Below, one piece after another: positions 9,887 through 20,108 of a stretch of DNA of 42,008 bases. Both the position numbers and the translations under genes were made by a program. This DNA is from Porticoccaceae bacterium (lineage in GTDB: Bacteria > Pseudomonadota > Gammaproteobacteria > Pseudomonadales > Porticoccaceae). The stretch spans positions 20,324 through 62,331 of the forward strand of contig JAHEHM010000014.1 of the NCBI GenBank assembly GCA_024644585.1. Reading direction: 5' to 3'. Numbering within the stretch: the first letter of the stretch is position 1; every line of letters begins with the position of its first letter. Under the pieces are notes generated by a model. It saw nothing but the letters and a program-made list of their open reading frames with translations, did no database searches and was not told the origin of the DNA.

Positions 9887-11182
9887 GTGTCGCTGTTTTT
9901 TGACAGACCAGATTTTGGTGAACGAGCACTGCTCGTTCACCTTAAATTAAACAGTGAATCTGAGCCAGAAGATGTAGGTGAGTTCGAAGAGCTGGTGAGG
10001 TCGGCTGGTGGTGATATTGTTGATCTTGTTCGAGGTTCTCGAACCTCTCCCCACGCTAAGTTTTTTATTGGAACAGGCAAGTTAGAGGAAATCGCTGAGA
10101 TCGCCAAGCGCGAATCAGCTCAGCTGATTATATTTAATCACAACCTGTCTCCAAGCCAAGAAAGAAACCTTGAAGCACATCTGCAGTGTCGAGTATTGGA
10201 TAGAACGGGTTTGATTCTCGATATCTTTGCTATGCGCGCCAGAACCCATGAAGGAAAACTACAGGTGGAGCTTGCCCAACTTCAGCACCTGTCTTCAAGA
10301 TTAGTTCGAGGTTGGACGCACCTTGAGCGTCAGAAAGGTGGTATCGGAATGCGCGGGCCGGGTGAAACTCAGCTAGAATCTGATCGGCGTATGGTTAGAG
10401 ATCGCATCAAGTCGATTAAAAAACGATTGGAAAAGGTGCGGGTTCAGCGTGATCAGGGTAGGCAATCGAGACTTAAGTCAGATACCCCGACGGTTTCACT
10501 GGTAGGCTATACCAATGCCGGTAAGTCGACTTTATTTAATCTAATTACAGAATCTGATGTGTATGCTGCAGACCAGTTATTTGCCACATTGGATCCGACT
10601 ATGCGGCGCTTAGATATTCCGGAGCAGGGGCCAATTATTTTTGCTGATACGGTAGGTTTTATCAGTCATTTGCCCCACCGATTGATCAATGCCTTTCGCG
10701 CCACATTGGAAGAGGCTGCTGCGGCCAATGTGCTTCTTCATATTATTGATGCTTCAGCTGAGGATAGATCTACTAATGTAGATCGAGTGAATGATGTGCT
10801 AAAAGAGATTGGCGCCCATGAGCTACCAACGCTATTGGTCTACAACAAAATTGATTTAATGGATGAACCCGTTCCTAGAATAGACCGAGATCAAGATGGC
10901 AAGCCAGTGGCAGTTTGGCTATCCGCGCTGACCGGTGAGGGCACGGATCTTTTGTTAGAGGCTGTAGCAGAATACTTGCCCAGAAAAATGATACACACTA
11001 AGCTCCAACTCAAGCCGGAGCAGGGTGCCTTTAGGGCTGCATTGTATAATTATAAGGCGGTGTTAAATGAAACCTATAATGAGCATGGCGACGTAAATTT
11101 AGAAATACAACTCCCAGAAAGTGAATTTTTGCGAATTGTTAAGCAGTCAGGCTTGAAAACAGAGGATTTAGACCCCATCTAG
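9887..11182 (+). CDS. hflX: Ribosome-splitting GTPase HflX
   Basis: 431 residues from a GTG start; the opening SLFFDRPDFGERALLVHL matches family N-termini, which supports the choice despite a poor ribosome site. Domains are an N-terminal HflX domain with IGTGK, a coiled coil holding GGIGMRGPGETQLE (151-164), and a G domain with P-loop GYTNAGKS (207-214), DTVGF and YNKIDL. It rescues stalled or heat-damaged ribosomes by splitting subunits. Weak initiation signals and tight spacing suggest coupling to hfq translation. Its stop codon lies inside a perfect hairpin (see 11176-11197). Confidence 0.96.
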   Translation: MSLFFDRPDFGERALLVHLKLNSESEPEDVGEFEELVRSAGGDIVDLVRGSRTSPHAKFFIGTGKLEEIAEIAKRESAQLIIFNHNLSPSQERNLEAHLQCRVLDRTGLILDIFAMRARTHEGKLQVELAQLQHLSSRLVRGWTHLERQKGGIGMRGPGETQLESDRRMVRDRIKSIKKRLEKVRVQRDQGRQSRLKSDTPTVSLVGYTNAGKSTLFNLITESDVYAADQLFATLDPTMRRLDIPEQGPIIFADTVGFISHLPHRLINAFRATLEEAAAANVLLHIIDASAEDRSTNVDRVNDVLKEIGAHELPTLLVYNKIDLMDEPVPRIDRDQDGKPVAVWLSALTGEGTDLLLEAVAEYLPRKMIHTKLQLKPEQGAFRAALYNYKAVLNETYNEHGDVNLEIQLPESEFLRIVKQSGLKTEDLDPI

Positions 11183-11197
11183 TAGAAAGACTAGATG
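11176..11197 (+). repeat. Perfect 8-bp hairpin across the hflX stop codon
   Basis: CATCTAGT-AGAAAG-ACTAGATG. The hflX TAG stop is inside the left arm. The stem is followed by A residues, not T, so it is not a classical plus-strand terminator. It may protect or process the mRNA between hflX and hflK. Confidence 0.5.
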
Positions 11198-11262
11198 AAA
11201 AATACCAATGGCGGTTACACTTGTACTGCTGTTCAAAAAACAAATAGATTTGGAGTAATACT

Positions 11263-12381
11263 ATGGCTTGGAACGAACCTGGTGGCGGAAAAGATCCTTG
11301 GGGAGGTAACCGCAATGATGGCCCGCCCGATATTGATGAGGCTCTAAAAAAGCTTGCCGAAAAATTCAGTTTTCTGGGTGGCGGTAAGGGCGGTAGCAGT
11401 AAAGGTTTATTGCCTGTAGTCATTGCAGTGGTTGCTATACTTTGGGGTCTAATGGGTTTTTACCAAGTAGATGAAAAAGAGCAAGCCGTTGTGTTACGCC
11501 TAGGTAAATATCATTCAACCAATGGTTCAGGTCTGCATTGGAATCCTCCTGTTATAGACGCTATTAGCGTGGTTGGTGTGACTGAAGAGCGCCAATACCC
11601 GGTACGTGGCTTAATGCTGACTCAAGATGAAAATATTGTCGAGATTTCGCTAACGGTTCAGTACAACATTGCTAATGCTAAAGATTTTGTCCTCAACGTC
11701 AAAGACCCTGAGACTAGCCTTAAGCAGGCCACAGATAGTGCGTTGCGCCATGTTGTTGGAAGCACCGGCCTAGATGGCGTGATTTCAACGGGACGTGAAC
11801 AGGTTGCTCTGGGTACTGCTGAGAAACTTCAGGTGCTCTTGGATATTTATGGCAGTGGTATCAATGTTGTAAAAATTAACATTAAAGAATCTAGACCACC
11901 CTCTGAAGTGAAGGCGGCCTATGATGATGTAATTCGTGCACGAGAAGATTTAGAGCGTCTAGTCAACGAGGCGCAGGCATATTCCAACGGTATTATTCCG
12001 GAAGCGCGAGGTGAAGCACAAAGATTAAGAGAAGAGGCTGAGGGTTACCGATCTCAGGTTGTCTCTAAATCTCAGGGTGAGGCCAAGCGATTCACTAAAT
12101 TATTGGAAGAGTATCAAAAAGCGCCAGGGGTAACCCGTGAGCGACTCTACCTAGATGCTGTTGAAGAAGTCATGACGCAAAGCACGAAAATCCTCATGGA
12201 CGCAGAAGGCGGCAATAATATGCTTTACCTTCCTCTGGATAAAATTGTTCAGCAGGGTGGTAGCACTAGGCAATCGGACTCATCACTTTCCAGTGATCAA
12301 ATGGTAGACCGCATTGCTAACGATGTTATTGAAAGATTACAAAGAAACAGTGATCGAGTTCAATCGGAGAGACGACGATGA
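11263..12381 (+). CDS. hflK: FtsH protease modulator HflK (SPFH/band 7 membrane protein)
   Basis: 372 residues. A glycine-rich cytoplasmic N-terminus (PGGGKDPWGG) is followed by a transmembrane segment (about 50-68, LPVVIAVVAILWG) and a band 7/SPFH domain. A long charged helix comes next (EAQAYSNGIIPEARGEAQRLREEAEGYR) and then a Ser/Gln/Arg-rich tail. With HflC it forms the periplasmic cage around FtsH and restrains its proteolysis. It overlaps hflC (ATGA). A minus-strand ORF at 11139-11423 is a shadow. Confidence 0.96.
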   Translation: MAWNEPGGGKDPWGGNRNDGPPDIDEALKKLAEKFSFLGGGKGGSSKGLLPVVIAVVAILWGLMGFYQVDEKEQAVVLRLGKYHSTNGSGLHWNPPVIDAISVVGVTEERQYPVRGLMLTQDENIVEISLTVQYNIANAKDFVLNVKDPETSLKQATDSALRHVVGSTGLDGVISTGREQVALGTAEKLQVLLDIYGSGINVVKINIKESRPPSEVKAAYDDVIRAREDLERLVNEAQAYSNGIIPEARGEAQRLREEAEGYRSQVVSKSQGEAKRFTKLLEEYQKAPGVTRERLYLDAVEEVMTQSTKILMDAEGGNNMLYLPLDKIVQQGGSTRQSDSSLSSDQMVDRIANDVIERLQRNSDRVQSERRR

Positions 12382-13247
12382 AAAATCTATTTAAAGCACT
12401 AGGTTTACTGGTCATTGTTTTAGTTGCGGTCAATAGCACCCTGTATGTGGTGAGTGAATTTGAGCGCGGTGTAAAACTTCGTTTCGGTAAGCTAATTGAG
12501 GCAGATATTCAGCCCGGTTTACATGTTAAATTGCCAATCGTTGATGATGTAAGAATCTTTGATGCGAGAATCCTAACCTTGGATGCACAGCAGGCAAGTT
12601 TCTTTACTATCGAGAAAAAGCGTTTGATTGTTGATTCCTATGCGAAATGGCGAATTTCCAATGTTGAGACCTACTATAAAGCAACCGGTGGCGTTGAATC
12701 CGTTGCACACAACCGATTAGCCAACCGTGTTAATACCGGTTTGCGTAACCAGTTTGGTACAAGAACCCTGCATGAAGTGGTTTCTGGTGAACGTGATTTG
12801 TTGATGAAAAATATCACCGATGATCTTAACCAGTCTGTATTAGATAGTCTGGGTATTGAAGTGATTGATGTGCGTGTTAAGCGTATTGATTTACCGCAGG
12901 AAGTGAGTGGGCCTGTATTCAGACGTATGACTGCTGAGCGAGAAAAAGAAGCCCGTGAGCTAAGATCTACTGGTAAAGAGAAGGCAGAAAAAATTCGCGC
13001 AGCGGCTGATCGTCAAAGAACCATTGAACTGGCTAATGCCTATCGCGATGCGGAAGAGTTAAGAGGTGAGGGTGATGCAGAGGCTGCAGGTATCTATGCG
13101 GCGGCTTATCAACAGGACCCGGAATTCTATTCCTTTGTCCGTAGCCTCAATGCTTACAAGCAGTCGTTTTCAAACAAAGGCGACATTATGCTGGTTGAGC
13201 CAGACAGTGACTTTTTCAAATACTTAAAAAACCAGAACGCTAAATAG
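12378..13247 (+). CDS. hflC: FtsH protease modulator HflC (SPFH/band 7 membrane protein)
   Basis: 289 residues: an N-terminal anchor (LFKALGLLVIVLVAVNSTLYVV, about 4-25), a band 7 domain with FERGVKLRFGKL and GLHVKLPIVDDV, then a helical segment (RRMTAEREKEARELRSTGKE) and the conserved YQQDPEFYSFVRSL ending. It partners with HflK. The small DUF2065 (YjeT) gene that often follows hflC is absent from the 223-bp gap before hisZ. A strong terminator follows at 13343-13370. Confidence 0.96.
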   Translation: MKNLFKALGLLVIVLVAVNSTLYVVSEFERGVKLRFGKLIEADIQPGLHVKLPIVDDVRIFDARILTLDAQQASFFTIEKKRLIVDSYAKWRISNVETYYKATGGVESVAHNRLANRVNTGLRNQFGTRTLHEVVSGERDLLMKNITDDLNQSVLDSLGIEVIDVRVKRIDLPQEVSGPVFRRMTAEREKEARELRSTGKEKAEKIRAAADRQRTIELANAYRDAEELRGEGDAEAAGIYAAAYQQDPEFYSFVRSLNAYKQSFSNKGDIMLVEPDSDFFKYLKNQNAK

Positions 13248-13342
13248 GCTAATGGTAAAGCTGTGATTTGTTGGAATATGTAAATTAATTGAAATTGTTA
13301 TAAGAAATTTCTGCCACAGTTGCAGCTTATTTGTTAAAATCT

Positions 13343-13370
13343 AAAAAAACCGGGGCGACTCGGTTTTTTT
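13343..13370 (+). terminator. Rho-independent terminator after hflC
   Basis: The stem AAAAAAACCGGG (13343-13354) pairs with CTCGGTTTTTTT (13359-13370) with one G-U pair, closed by a GCGA tetraloop of the GNRA class and ending in a seven-T run. The A/T symmetry suggests it could work both ways. It closes the nnr-to-hflC operon. Confidence 0.85.
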
Positions 13371-13470
13371 ATTCGTCCAAAGATGCAAAAATTGCCATTA
13401 TCCAGTCAAATAGTAAGGCTGAAATCTGTTCAATATTGCTGCATTTAGGGTTAGGTAATGTGAGGTCATT

Positions 13471-14649
13471 GTGTCAAAAATAGACAGTTGGTTATTGCCA
13501 GATGGCATCGATGAGGTGCTTCCAGAGCAGGCGCGATTTATAGAAAAGTCGCGGCGAGAACTCTTGGACCTATACAATAGCTGGGGCTATGACCTAGTGA
13601 TCCCCCCAATGGTCGAATTTTCAGAATCATTATTGAGCGGTTTTGGGTCAGATCTAGACTTGGTGACTTTTAAGTTAACCGATCAGTTAAGTGGACGCAT
13701 GATGGGAATTCGCGCTGACATTACCCCTCAGGCAGCTAGAATAGATGCTCACAGTTTAAATCGTCAGGGTCCCAGTCGGCTCTGTTATGCAGGTACTGTT
13801 CTTCAAACCAAGCCCAGAGCACCTCTTGAATCGCGCACGCCCATTTCTATTGGCGTTGAGCTGTTTGGTGAAGCAGGCATTGGCGCCGATATCGAAGTTA
13901 TTGAACTATTTCTCAAAACCCTTGAAACCGCTGGTATCGATGAGGTTCACCTTGATATTGGCCACGTTGATATTTTGCGCGGCCTGTTGGTGGGTTCAAA
14001 ACTATCGAATGTTCAGGAGTCAGAGCTTTTTGAATTGCTTCAACGCAAGGCAAATGCTGAATTGGATGCGTGGATTGCTGAGAATATTACAGACTCCAAG
14101 TTAGCCGGATGGCTTAAATCACTTCCGGCTCTTTCGGGTAGCAAAGATGTACTGGCTGAAGCCAGAAGCTGTCTTGCTGGTGCTCCAGAGCCGGTTATTG
14201 CCGCCCTTGACCAGCTGGATCAGATTGTCGATGCCCTAAGCAATCAGTCGGTAACCATATACCTCGATCTTGGTGATCTAGCAGGCTACAGATACCACAC
14301 AGGTATTGTTTTTGCCGCTTATAAGCAGGGTTATGGCAAGGCATTAGGCAATGGCGGGCGCTACGATAATATTGGTGAAGCCTTTGGCCGAGCAAGAACC
14401 GCCACCGGTTTTGCATTTGATCTAAAGTCGCTAGTAGCTAATGGAGCCACAGAGCAACAGACTTTGTCTGGTATCTATGTGCCTAGCACCACAGACACCC
14501 AATGCGATGACATGGTTGCACAGCTGCGAGAGCAGGGTGAGCGTGTGGTTCAGGGATTTGATGGTCAGGTTCCAAATTTTAAAGAAATTAACTGTGATCG
14601 TCAGCTGGTTAAGAAAGGCGATCAGTATCAAATTGAAAAAATATCCTGA
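13471..14649 (+). CDS. hisZ: ATP phosphoribosyltransferase regulatory subunit HisZ
   Basis: 392 residues from a GTG with GAGG upstream. It is a HisRS-like catalytic fold (LPDGIDEVLPEQA, MMGIRADITPQAARI, YHTGIVFAAY, ALGNGGRYDNI) lacking the C-terminal anticodon-binding domain of true histidyl-tRNA synthetase. HisZ pairs with the short form of HisG to make the first enzyme of histidine synthesis, so a short hisG is expected elsewhere in the genome. The hflC-hisZ-purA order matches pseudomonads. ORFs in other frames at 13787-14104, 14195-14416, 14431-14631 and 14441-14665 are shadows. Confidence 0.94.
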   Translation: MSKIDSWLLPDGIDEVLPEQARFIEKSRRELLDLYNSWGYDLVIPPMVEFSESLLSGFGSDLDLVTFKLTDQLSGRMMGIRADITPQAARIDAHSLNRQGPSRLCYAGTVLQTKPRAPLESRTPISIGVELFGEAGIGADIEVIELFLKTLETAGIDEVHLDIGHVDILRGLLVGSKLSNVQESELFELLQRKANAELDAWIAENITDSKLAGWLKSLPALSGSKDVLAEARSCLAGAPEPVIAALDQLDQIVDALSNQSVTIYLDLGDLAGYRYHTGIVFAAYKQGYGKALGNGGRYDNIGEAFGRARTATGFAFDLKSLVANGATEQQTLSGIYVPSTTDTQCDDMVAQLREQGERVVQGFDGQVPNFKEINCDRQLVKKGDQYQIEKIS

Positions 14650-14654
14650 TTTAA

Positions 14655-15980
<1,326 letters not shown>

Positions 15981-16019
15981 AAAACTCGCGTTGAACTGGT
16001 AATTGCAAGGTCGCTTTTA

Positions 16020-16913
16020 TCAGTTTTTTGTGTAGCTGGTTATTTCTCGGGATAGCCCTAGGGTAAATAAATGATCAGCACGTTGGGGCATTTCTTGTAA
16101 GCTATTTTCAGTTACCCGTTCAAAATAACTAATAAAACGCCTAATCTGCTGCTCATTCATTATCCCTGATTGAGTGCTTAGACCCTCTTTTGCGAGTCGC
16201 TTAACTAACTTCTGTTCCTGCTCGAGTCGCCAGTTAAACACGGTATCAAATGAAGGAGCTTGCAGCATAATTAGCTCATCTACCAAATTAAACAGGGCTG
16301 GGTACTCATTTGTTAGCGCTTGGTTCACATAGTTGCGCCAAATGCTATCAGTATCTTCTTCTTGCTCTAGTGCATTAATAGCATTAGTTAGAGCTTCAGT
16401 TTTCTGGGGGAGCGCGCCTAGACACCAACCTTCTAACACAATCAGCCCCACAGGCTCTTCAATAGATGATAGTTGATCCTGAGGGACGCGATCATCAATA
16501 CTTTTATCAAAACGCGTGACCAGCGTTTTTTCACCGGCTAATAAATGTTTAATACAGCTGATAGCCAACTCAACATCATGGGTGCCAGGTACACCGCGGG
16601 TTGCAAGCAGGGGATGAATTTGGCTGGCGAGTGCATTCCTTTCTGATTTAGTCAGATAAAAGTCATCCAGTGACAGTGCAACAGTTTTCATATCTAGCTG
16701 TTCAGAAACAGCGGTACATAAATAGTCTGCAAGAGTTGATTTACCTGAACCTTGGCAGCCATTAATACCTATAACCCTTGGGATTTTGTTGTGATTATAT
16801 TCAGCAACAATAGAGTCGACTATTGGTGAGAACCATTGTTTTGCCGCATCCAAATAGGCGGGAGGTAATTGGTTGCGCTCAAGGAAAGCCTGTTCCTTTG
16901 CTGATATGTTCAT
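16020..16913 (-). CDS. P-loop kinase of the D-glycerate 3-kinase (GLYK/TDA10) family
   Basis: 297 residues. Walker A is GCQGSGKST (52-60). SLDDFYLTKSER follows, then RGVPGTHDVELA and VLEGWCLGA, the pattern of the plant glycerate kinase/yeast TDA10 group, which is related to phosphoribulokinase and uridine kinase. D-glycerate to 3-phosphoglycerate is the best-known reaction of the family, but bacterial members are mostly untested, so the substrate is inferred. No photorespiration or glyoxylate genes are nearby. A 237-bp gap separates it from the divergent phosphatase gene. Confidence 0.8.
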   Translation of the reverse strand: MNISAKEQAFLERNQLPPAYLDAAKQWFSPIVDSIVAEYNHNKIPRVIGINGCQGSGKSTLADYLCTAVSEQLDMKTVALSLDDFYLTKSERNALASQIHPLLATRGVPGTHDVELAISCIKHLLAGEKTLVTRFDKSIDDRVPQDQLSSIEEPVGLIVLEGWCLGALPQKTEALTNAINALEQEEDTDSIWRNYVNQALTNEYPALFNLVDELIMLQAPSFDTVFNWRLEQEQKLVKRLAKEGLSTQSGIMNEQQIRRFISYFERVTENSLQEMPQRADHLFTLGLSREITSYTKN

Positions 16914-17104
16914 AGATGATCATTCCATGGCTAGAATAAAAATTTTGTTAATCGTATTGAAGTAACCGCTAGGACGTCTGAAAGACCCATTAATACTATC
17001 ATAGACTTAAAATGCAAAACTAGCATAGTTGTGCGAAAAAAAAGGTAAACTACTGCCTAGTCAAGGCAATGCTAAACTTTAATAAAATTTAAATGTTGAG
17101 TTTG

Positions 17105-17110
17105 TATAAT
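17105..17110 (+). promoter_or_regulatory. Probable -10 box for the alkaline phosphatase gene
   Basis: TATAAT lies 40 bp before the chosen ATG in an A/T-rich stretch. No good -35 is present at 17 bp, and no clear PhoB box was seen in the 237-bp divergent region, so phosphate control is not supported by sequence. Confidence 0.35.
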
Positions 17111-17150
17111 GACTCTTTGCAGAATACTTTTTCGTATACAGGGAAACCGA

Positions 17151-18767
17151 ATGAAAAAACTTATTTTTATCGCGCTTTTGGCCATCATTGGCTGTGATAG
17201 GGCGACTAATGAGGTTTCTCCACCAAATAACTATGATGTTCAGCTAACGGATAAAACCAATCCATGGTTTCAATCTTCTATAACAGAGCTCGAGAAAAAG
17301 AGGCTTGCGGCTGAAAAGATACAGAACCAGTTGGGTGCGGCAAAAAACATTATATTATTTGTCGGCGATGGTATGAGCCTGACTACAGTCACTGCTTCGC
17401 GTATTTTTGAGGGTCAACGCAATGGATTACTCGGTGAAGAAAATAATCTGAGTTTTGATAATTTTCCTTTCTCTGGCTTAGCCAAAACCTATGCAGTTGA
17501 TACTCAGGTTCCCGATTCAGCAAGCACCATGACGGCTATGATGAGTGGTGTGAAAACTAATCGAGGTATTGTCGGTATTTCGGAACAGGTTAGTCGAGGA
17601 AAGTGCGAAACCCAAGCGGGTAATGAGCTTATTTCTGCCCTAGATTTGGCCGAGCTTGCCGGTCTATCTACAGGTATAGTTACCACTGCTCGAGTAACCC
17701 ACGCAACCCCAGCAGCCACCTATGCAAAGTCACCAGATAGAGATTGGGAAGACCCCTCAGAAATGTCCCAGTCAGCAATTGATGCGGGTTGCCAAGATAT
17801 TGCTGCTCAATTTATAGCTTACCAGTCTAATCTAAATCAGCGTTATCCTGGTGCTAAAACAGATGGTATTGAGGTGGTTATGGGTGGCGGCTTGCGACAT
17901 TTTTTACCGGCGAGCAAAGAAACAGAAGATAGCATGGGTACTCGCCCCGATGGCCGTAATCTAGTGGATGAATGGAAACAAACTAATCCTCTGGGTACCT
18001 ACCTTGATAACCGAACTGACTTTGATGCCACGAACTTTGAAGAGGCAACACAGATATTAGGTTTATTTAGCCCCTCTCATATGCGATTTGAAGCCAATCG
18101 CAAGCATAATGGCTATCAGCAACCTTCATTAAGTGAAATGACTGCAAATGCGATTAAGGTTTTACAAAAAAACGCGAAAGGTTTTTTCTTAATGGTAGAA
18201 GCGGGGCGGATTGATCATGCGCACCATGTAGGAAACGCCTATAACGCATTATCAGATACTGTTGAATTTTCCAATGCTGTCGATGTGGCTCTGCAGGCAA
18301 CTGATGGCGACGATACTCTGATTGTAGTCACTGCCGATCATGGGCATGTGTTTACTATGGCCGGTTATCCCAAGCGCGGTAATCCTATTTTGGGTAAGGT
18401 GGTTCCATTGGGGCAAACAAAACCATCATTAGCTGTGGATAATTTACCCTACACCACTTTGGGTTATGCCAATGGGCGAGGGCATCGTCATTTAGGCTTG
18501 GAAACCGATGCTGACGAATGCTACGACGGGCCGGTATTTGCCGGGCGAGCCAATTTAACGGGAATGGATACTACTCAGCCCGGTTTTTTTCAGGAATCCT
18601 TAGTGCCATTAACCTCGGAAACCCATTCAGGTGAAGATGTTGTCATCTATGCATCGGGGCCGGGCGCGCATCTTATTTCTGGCAGTAATGAACAAACCAT
18701 TATTTTTCATGTTATGAACCATGCCGCGGGACTAGTTGATAAGGCCGAACGGGCGCTCAGTCGATAG
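17151..18767 (+). CDS. Alkaline phosphatase, predicted lipoprotein
   Basis: I choose the ATG at 17151 rather than the track start at 17109. It has AGGGA nearby and yields MKKLIFIALLAIIGC, a lipoprotein signal with the lipid-bearing Cys at residue 15, giving 538 residues. The metal/catalytic motifs are typical: FVGDGMSL (D73), PDSASTMTAMMSGVKT with nucleophile S123, MVEAGRIDHAHH, VTADHGHVF and the late ETHSGEDV. It would release phosphate from monoesters at the cell envelope. It is larger and more divergent than E. coli PhoA and resembles phosphatases common in marine bacteria. It converges with the M48 protease gene with 10 bp between them. The minus ORF at 17504-17719 is a shadow. Confidence 0.9.
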   Translation: MKKLIFIALLAIIGCDRATNEVSPPNNYDVQLTDKTNPWFQSSITELEKKRLAAEKIQNQLGAAKNIILFVGDGMSLTTVTASRIFEGQRNGLLGEENNLSFDNFPFSGLAKTYAVDTQVPDSASTMTAMMSGVKTNRGIVGISEQVSRGKCETQAGNELISALDLAELAGLSTGIVTTARVTHATPAATYAKSPDRDWEDPSEMSQSAIDAGCQDIAAQFIAYQSNLNQRYPGAKTDGIEVVMGGGLRHFLPASKETEDSMGTRPDGRNLVDEWKQTNPLGTYLDNRTDFDATNFEEATQILGLFSPSHMRFEANRKHNGYQQPSLSEMTANAIKVLQKNAKGFFLMVEAGRIDHAHHVGNAYNALSDTVEFSNAVDVALQATDGDDTLIVVTADHGHVFTMAGYPKRGNPILGKVVPLGQTKPSLAVDNLPYTTLGYANGRGHRHLGLETDADECYDGPVFAGRANLTGMDTTQPGFFQESLVPLTSETHSGEDVVIYASGPGAHLISGSNEQTIIFHVMNHAAGLVDKAERALSR

Positions 18768-18777
18768 TATTCAAAGG

Positions 18778-19845
18778 TTATTTTGATTTACCTAGATTAG
18801 GCTCTACAGGGAGCCCAGCGCTGATTTTATGGTTTATCTCTGCGATAGTATTAGAAATGGCTAGAAAGCGCTCAGAGGTCGCTGGGTGGGACGCTGAATG
18901 GCTTGTACCAATACTACCCGGGTGTTCTGCCGCCATCTGCCGCCAAAAGTTGGCAGAACCCTCCAGTGGAAGGCCTGCCGCATTCATATAATACAGGGCA
19001 ACATAGTCAGCCTCAGCTTCAAAATCCTGTGAAAACGCCCTTGCACCCATATTGGCAAATGTGCCGCGAGTACTGACACCGTTGGCAGCTGCCGCTAAAT
19101 CAATAATGGTACCTAGCATATGATTGGTCTTTTTCTTGTCGAGATGCCCCATGAGGTTATGACCTAGCTCGTGAGCGACGACTAAAGCTAATTCTTGGTC
19201 CTGTTGTGCGAAGCGCATCATACCCTTAGTAATTATGATACGTTTGCCATCGGCATAGGCATTGACCGCATCACTCTCTCGAAGAACCACGGGATAGCCA
19301 CAGATTGTCTCGAGCCTAATATCCATTTCAAGCAGCTGGTCGCCGCGTTTTACTAATAAGGATTTTATCGGTGCGGTGTTCTTAGCGATACGACTGGCTT
19401 CTGCGTAGAATTTTTTATGTTGTTGGTTGCTAGTGCCAAACTCAACGTCATTAATTGACAGTATTCGATCATTGACAGCGAGCCCTGACTTGGCGGCAGG
19501 ACCCTTTTCGGCAACCCATGTCACAGTATATTCATCACCACTAAAAATTTTATTGGCTGTGGTTCGCCAGGCATCTTTGTAGTCGCTACTGGAGGATCCG
19601 CGAGCACCCATGGAATAGGATCTTTTGGCGGTGCAAAACTTTGTAGCGGCCTTAAGGATCGGGTAAGACACTGTATTAAGGCGTTTTTTGTAACTTAGAA
19701 TTTTTTTGAGGGCCAGTTCTCTTTGAAGAGCGGCCTCTGCTGATACCTCAGTAGGGTCATAATTGACCTTCACTTTACTGGGTGCAGCGCATGCGGTGAT
19801 GGCAATCGAGACTATAATAAGAAAGCTGAGCCTAAGCATTAGCAA
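18778..19845 (-). CDS. Lipoprotein M48 metalloprotease with N-terminal PDZ-like domain
   Basis: 355 residues. A lipoprotein signal ends AITAC (Cys 19). Residues about 20-100 are helical with no assignment. About 105-175 looks PDZ-like (VAEKGPAAKSGLAVNDRILSIND). The M48 domain has HELGHN (H225, E226, H229) and the third zinc ligand E276 in FEAEADY. YMNAAGLPLEGSANFW and SHPATSERF match BepA/LoiP-type peptidases. This points to an envelope protease in outer-membrane quality control. The PDZ placed before the catalytic domain is less usual than the TPR tail of BepA. The gap to the divergent lipoprotein gene is 263 bp, A/T-rich, with no gene seen. Confidence 0.88.
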   Translation of the reverse strand: MLMLRLSFLIIVSIAITACAAPSKVKVNYDPTEVSAEAALQRELALKKILSYKKRLNTVSYPILKAATKFCTAKRSYSMGARGSSSSDYKDAWRTTANKIFSGDEYTVTWVAEKGPAAKSGLAVNDRILSINDVEFGTSNQQHKKFYAEASRIAKNTAPIKSLLVKRGDQLLEMDIRLETICGYPVVLRESDAVNAYADGKRIIITKGMMRFAQQDQELALVVAHELGHNLMGHLDKKKTNHMLGTIIDLAAAANGVSTRGTFANMGARAFSQDFEAEADYVALYYMNAAGLPLEGSANFWRQMAAEHPGSIGTSHSASHPATSERFLAISNTIAEINHKISAGLPVEPNLGKSK

Positions 19846-20108
19846 ACCTTCAATTTATTAAATAAATTTTTTTGTATTACTTTTAACTTTAACAGTTTTT
19901 AAGTTGCATGCAAAAATCCATTAACTGCCAGAGTGAATAGGCCTTCATGATTACTTGAAATATTTAAGATAAGGCGCGTAACTTTGACTATAGTAATTGT
20001 TAAATCTTGATTTTTTTTGGCTTAAATTTTGGTATTTAGATTTATTATTATCGCTATTAATTATAGATTAATGCATAATTTATAATTAAATTTTCCTAGG
20101 AATCTTCT

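Noticed and set aside
11139-11423. Minus-strand 94-residue proline-rich ORF
   Set aside because: It is antisense to the hflX end and the glycine-rich start of hflK; the composition is a by-product of the glycine codons.
16914-17150. PhoB box controlling the alkaline phosphatase
   Set aside because: No pair of CTGTCAT-like 7-mers with the right spacing was seen.
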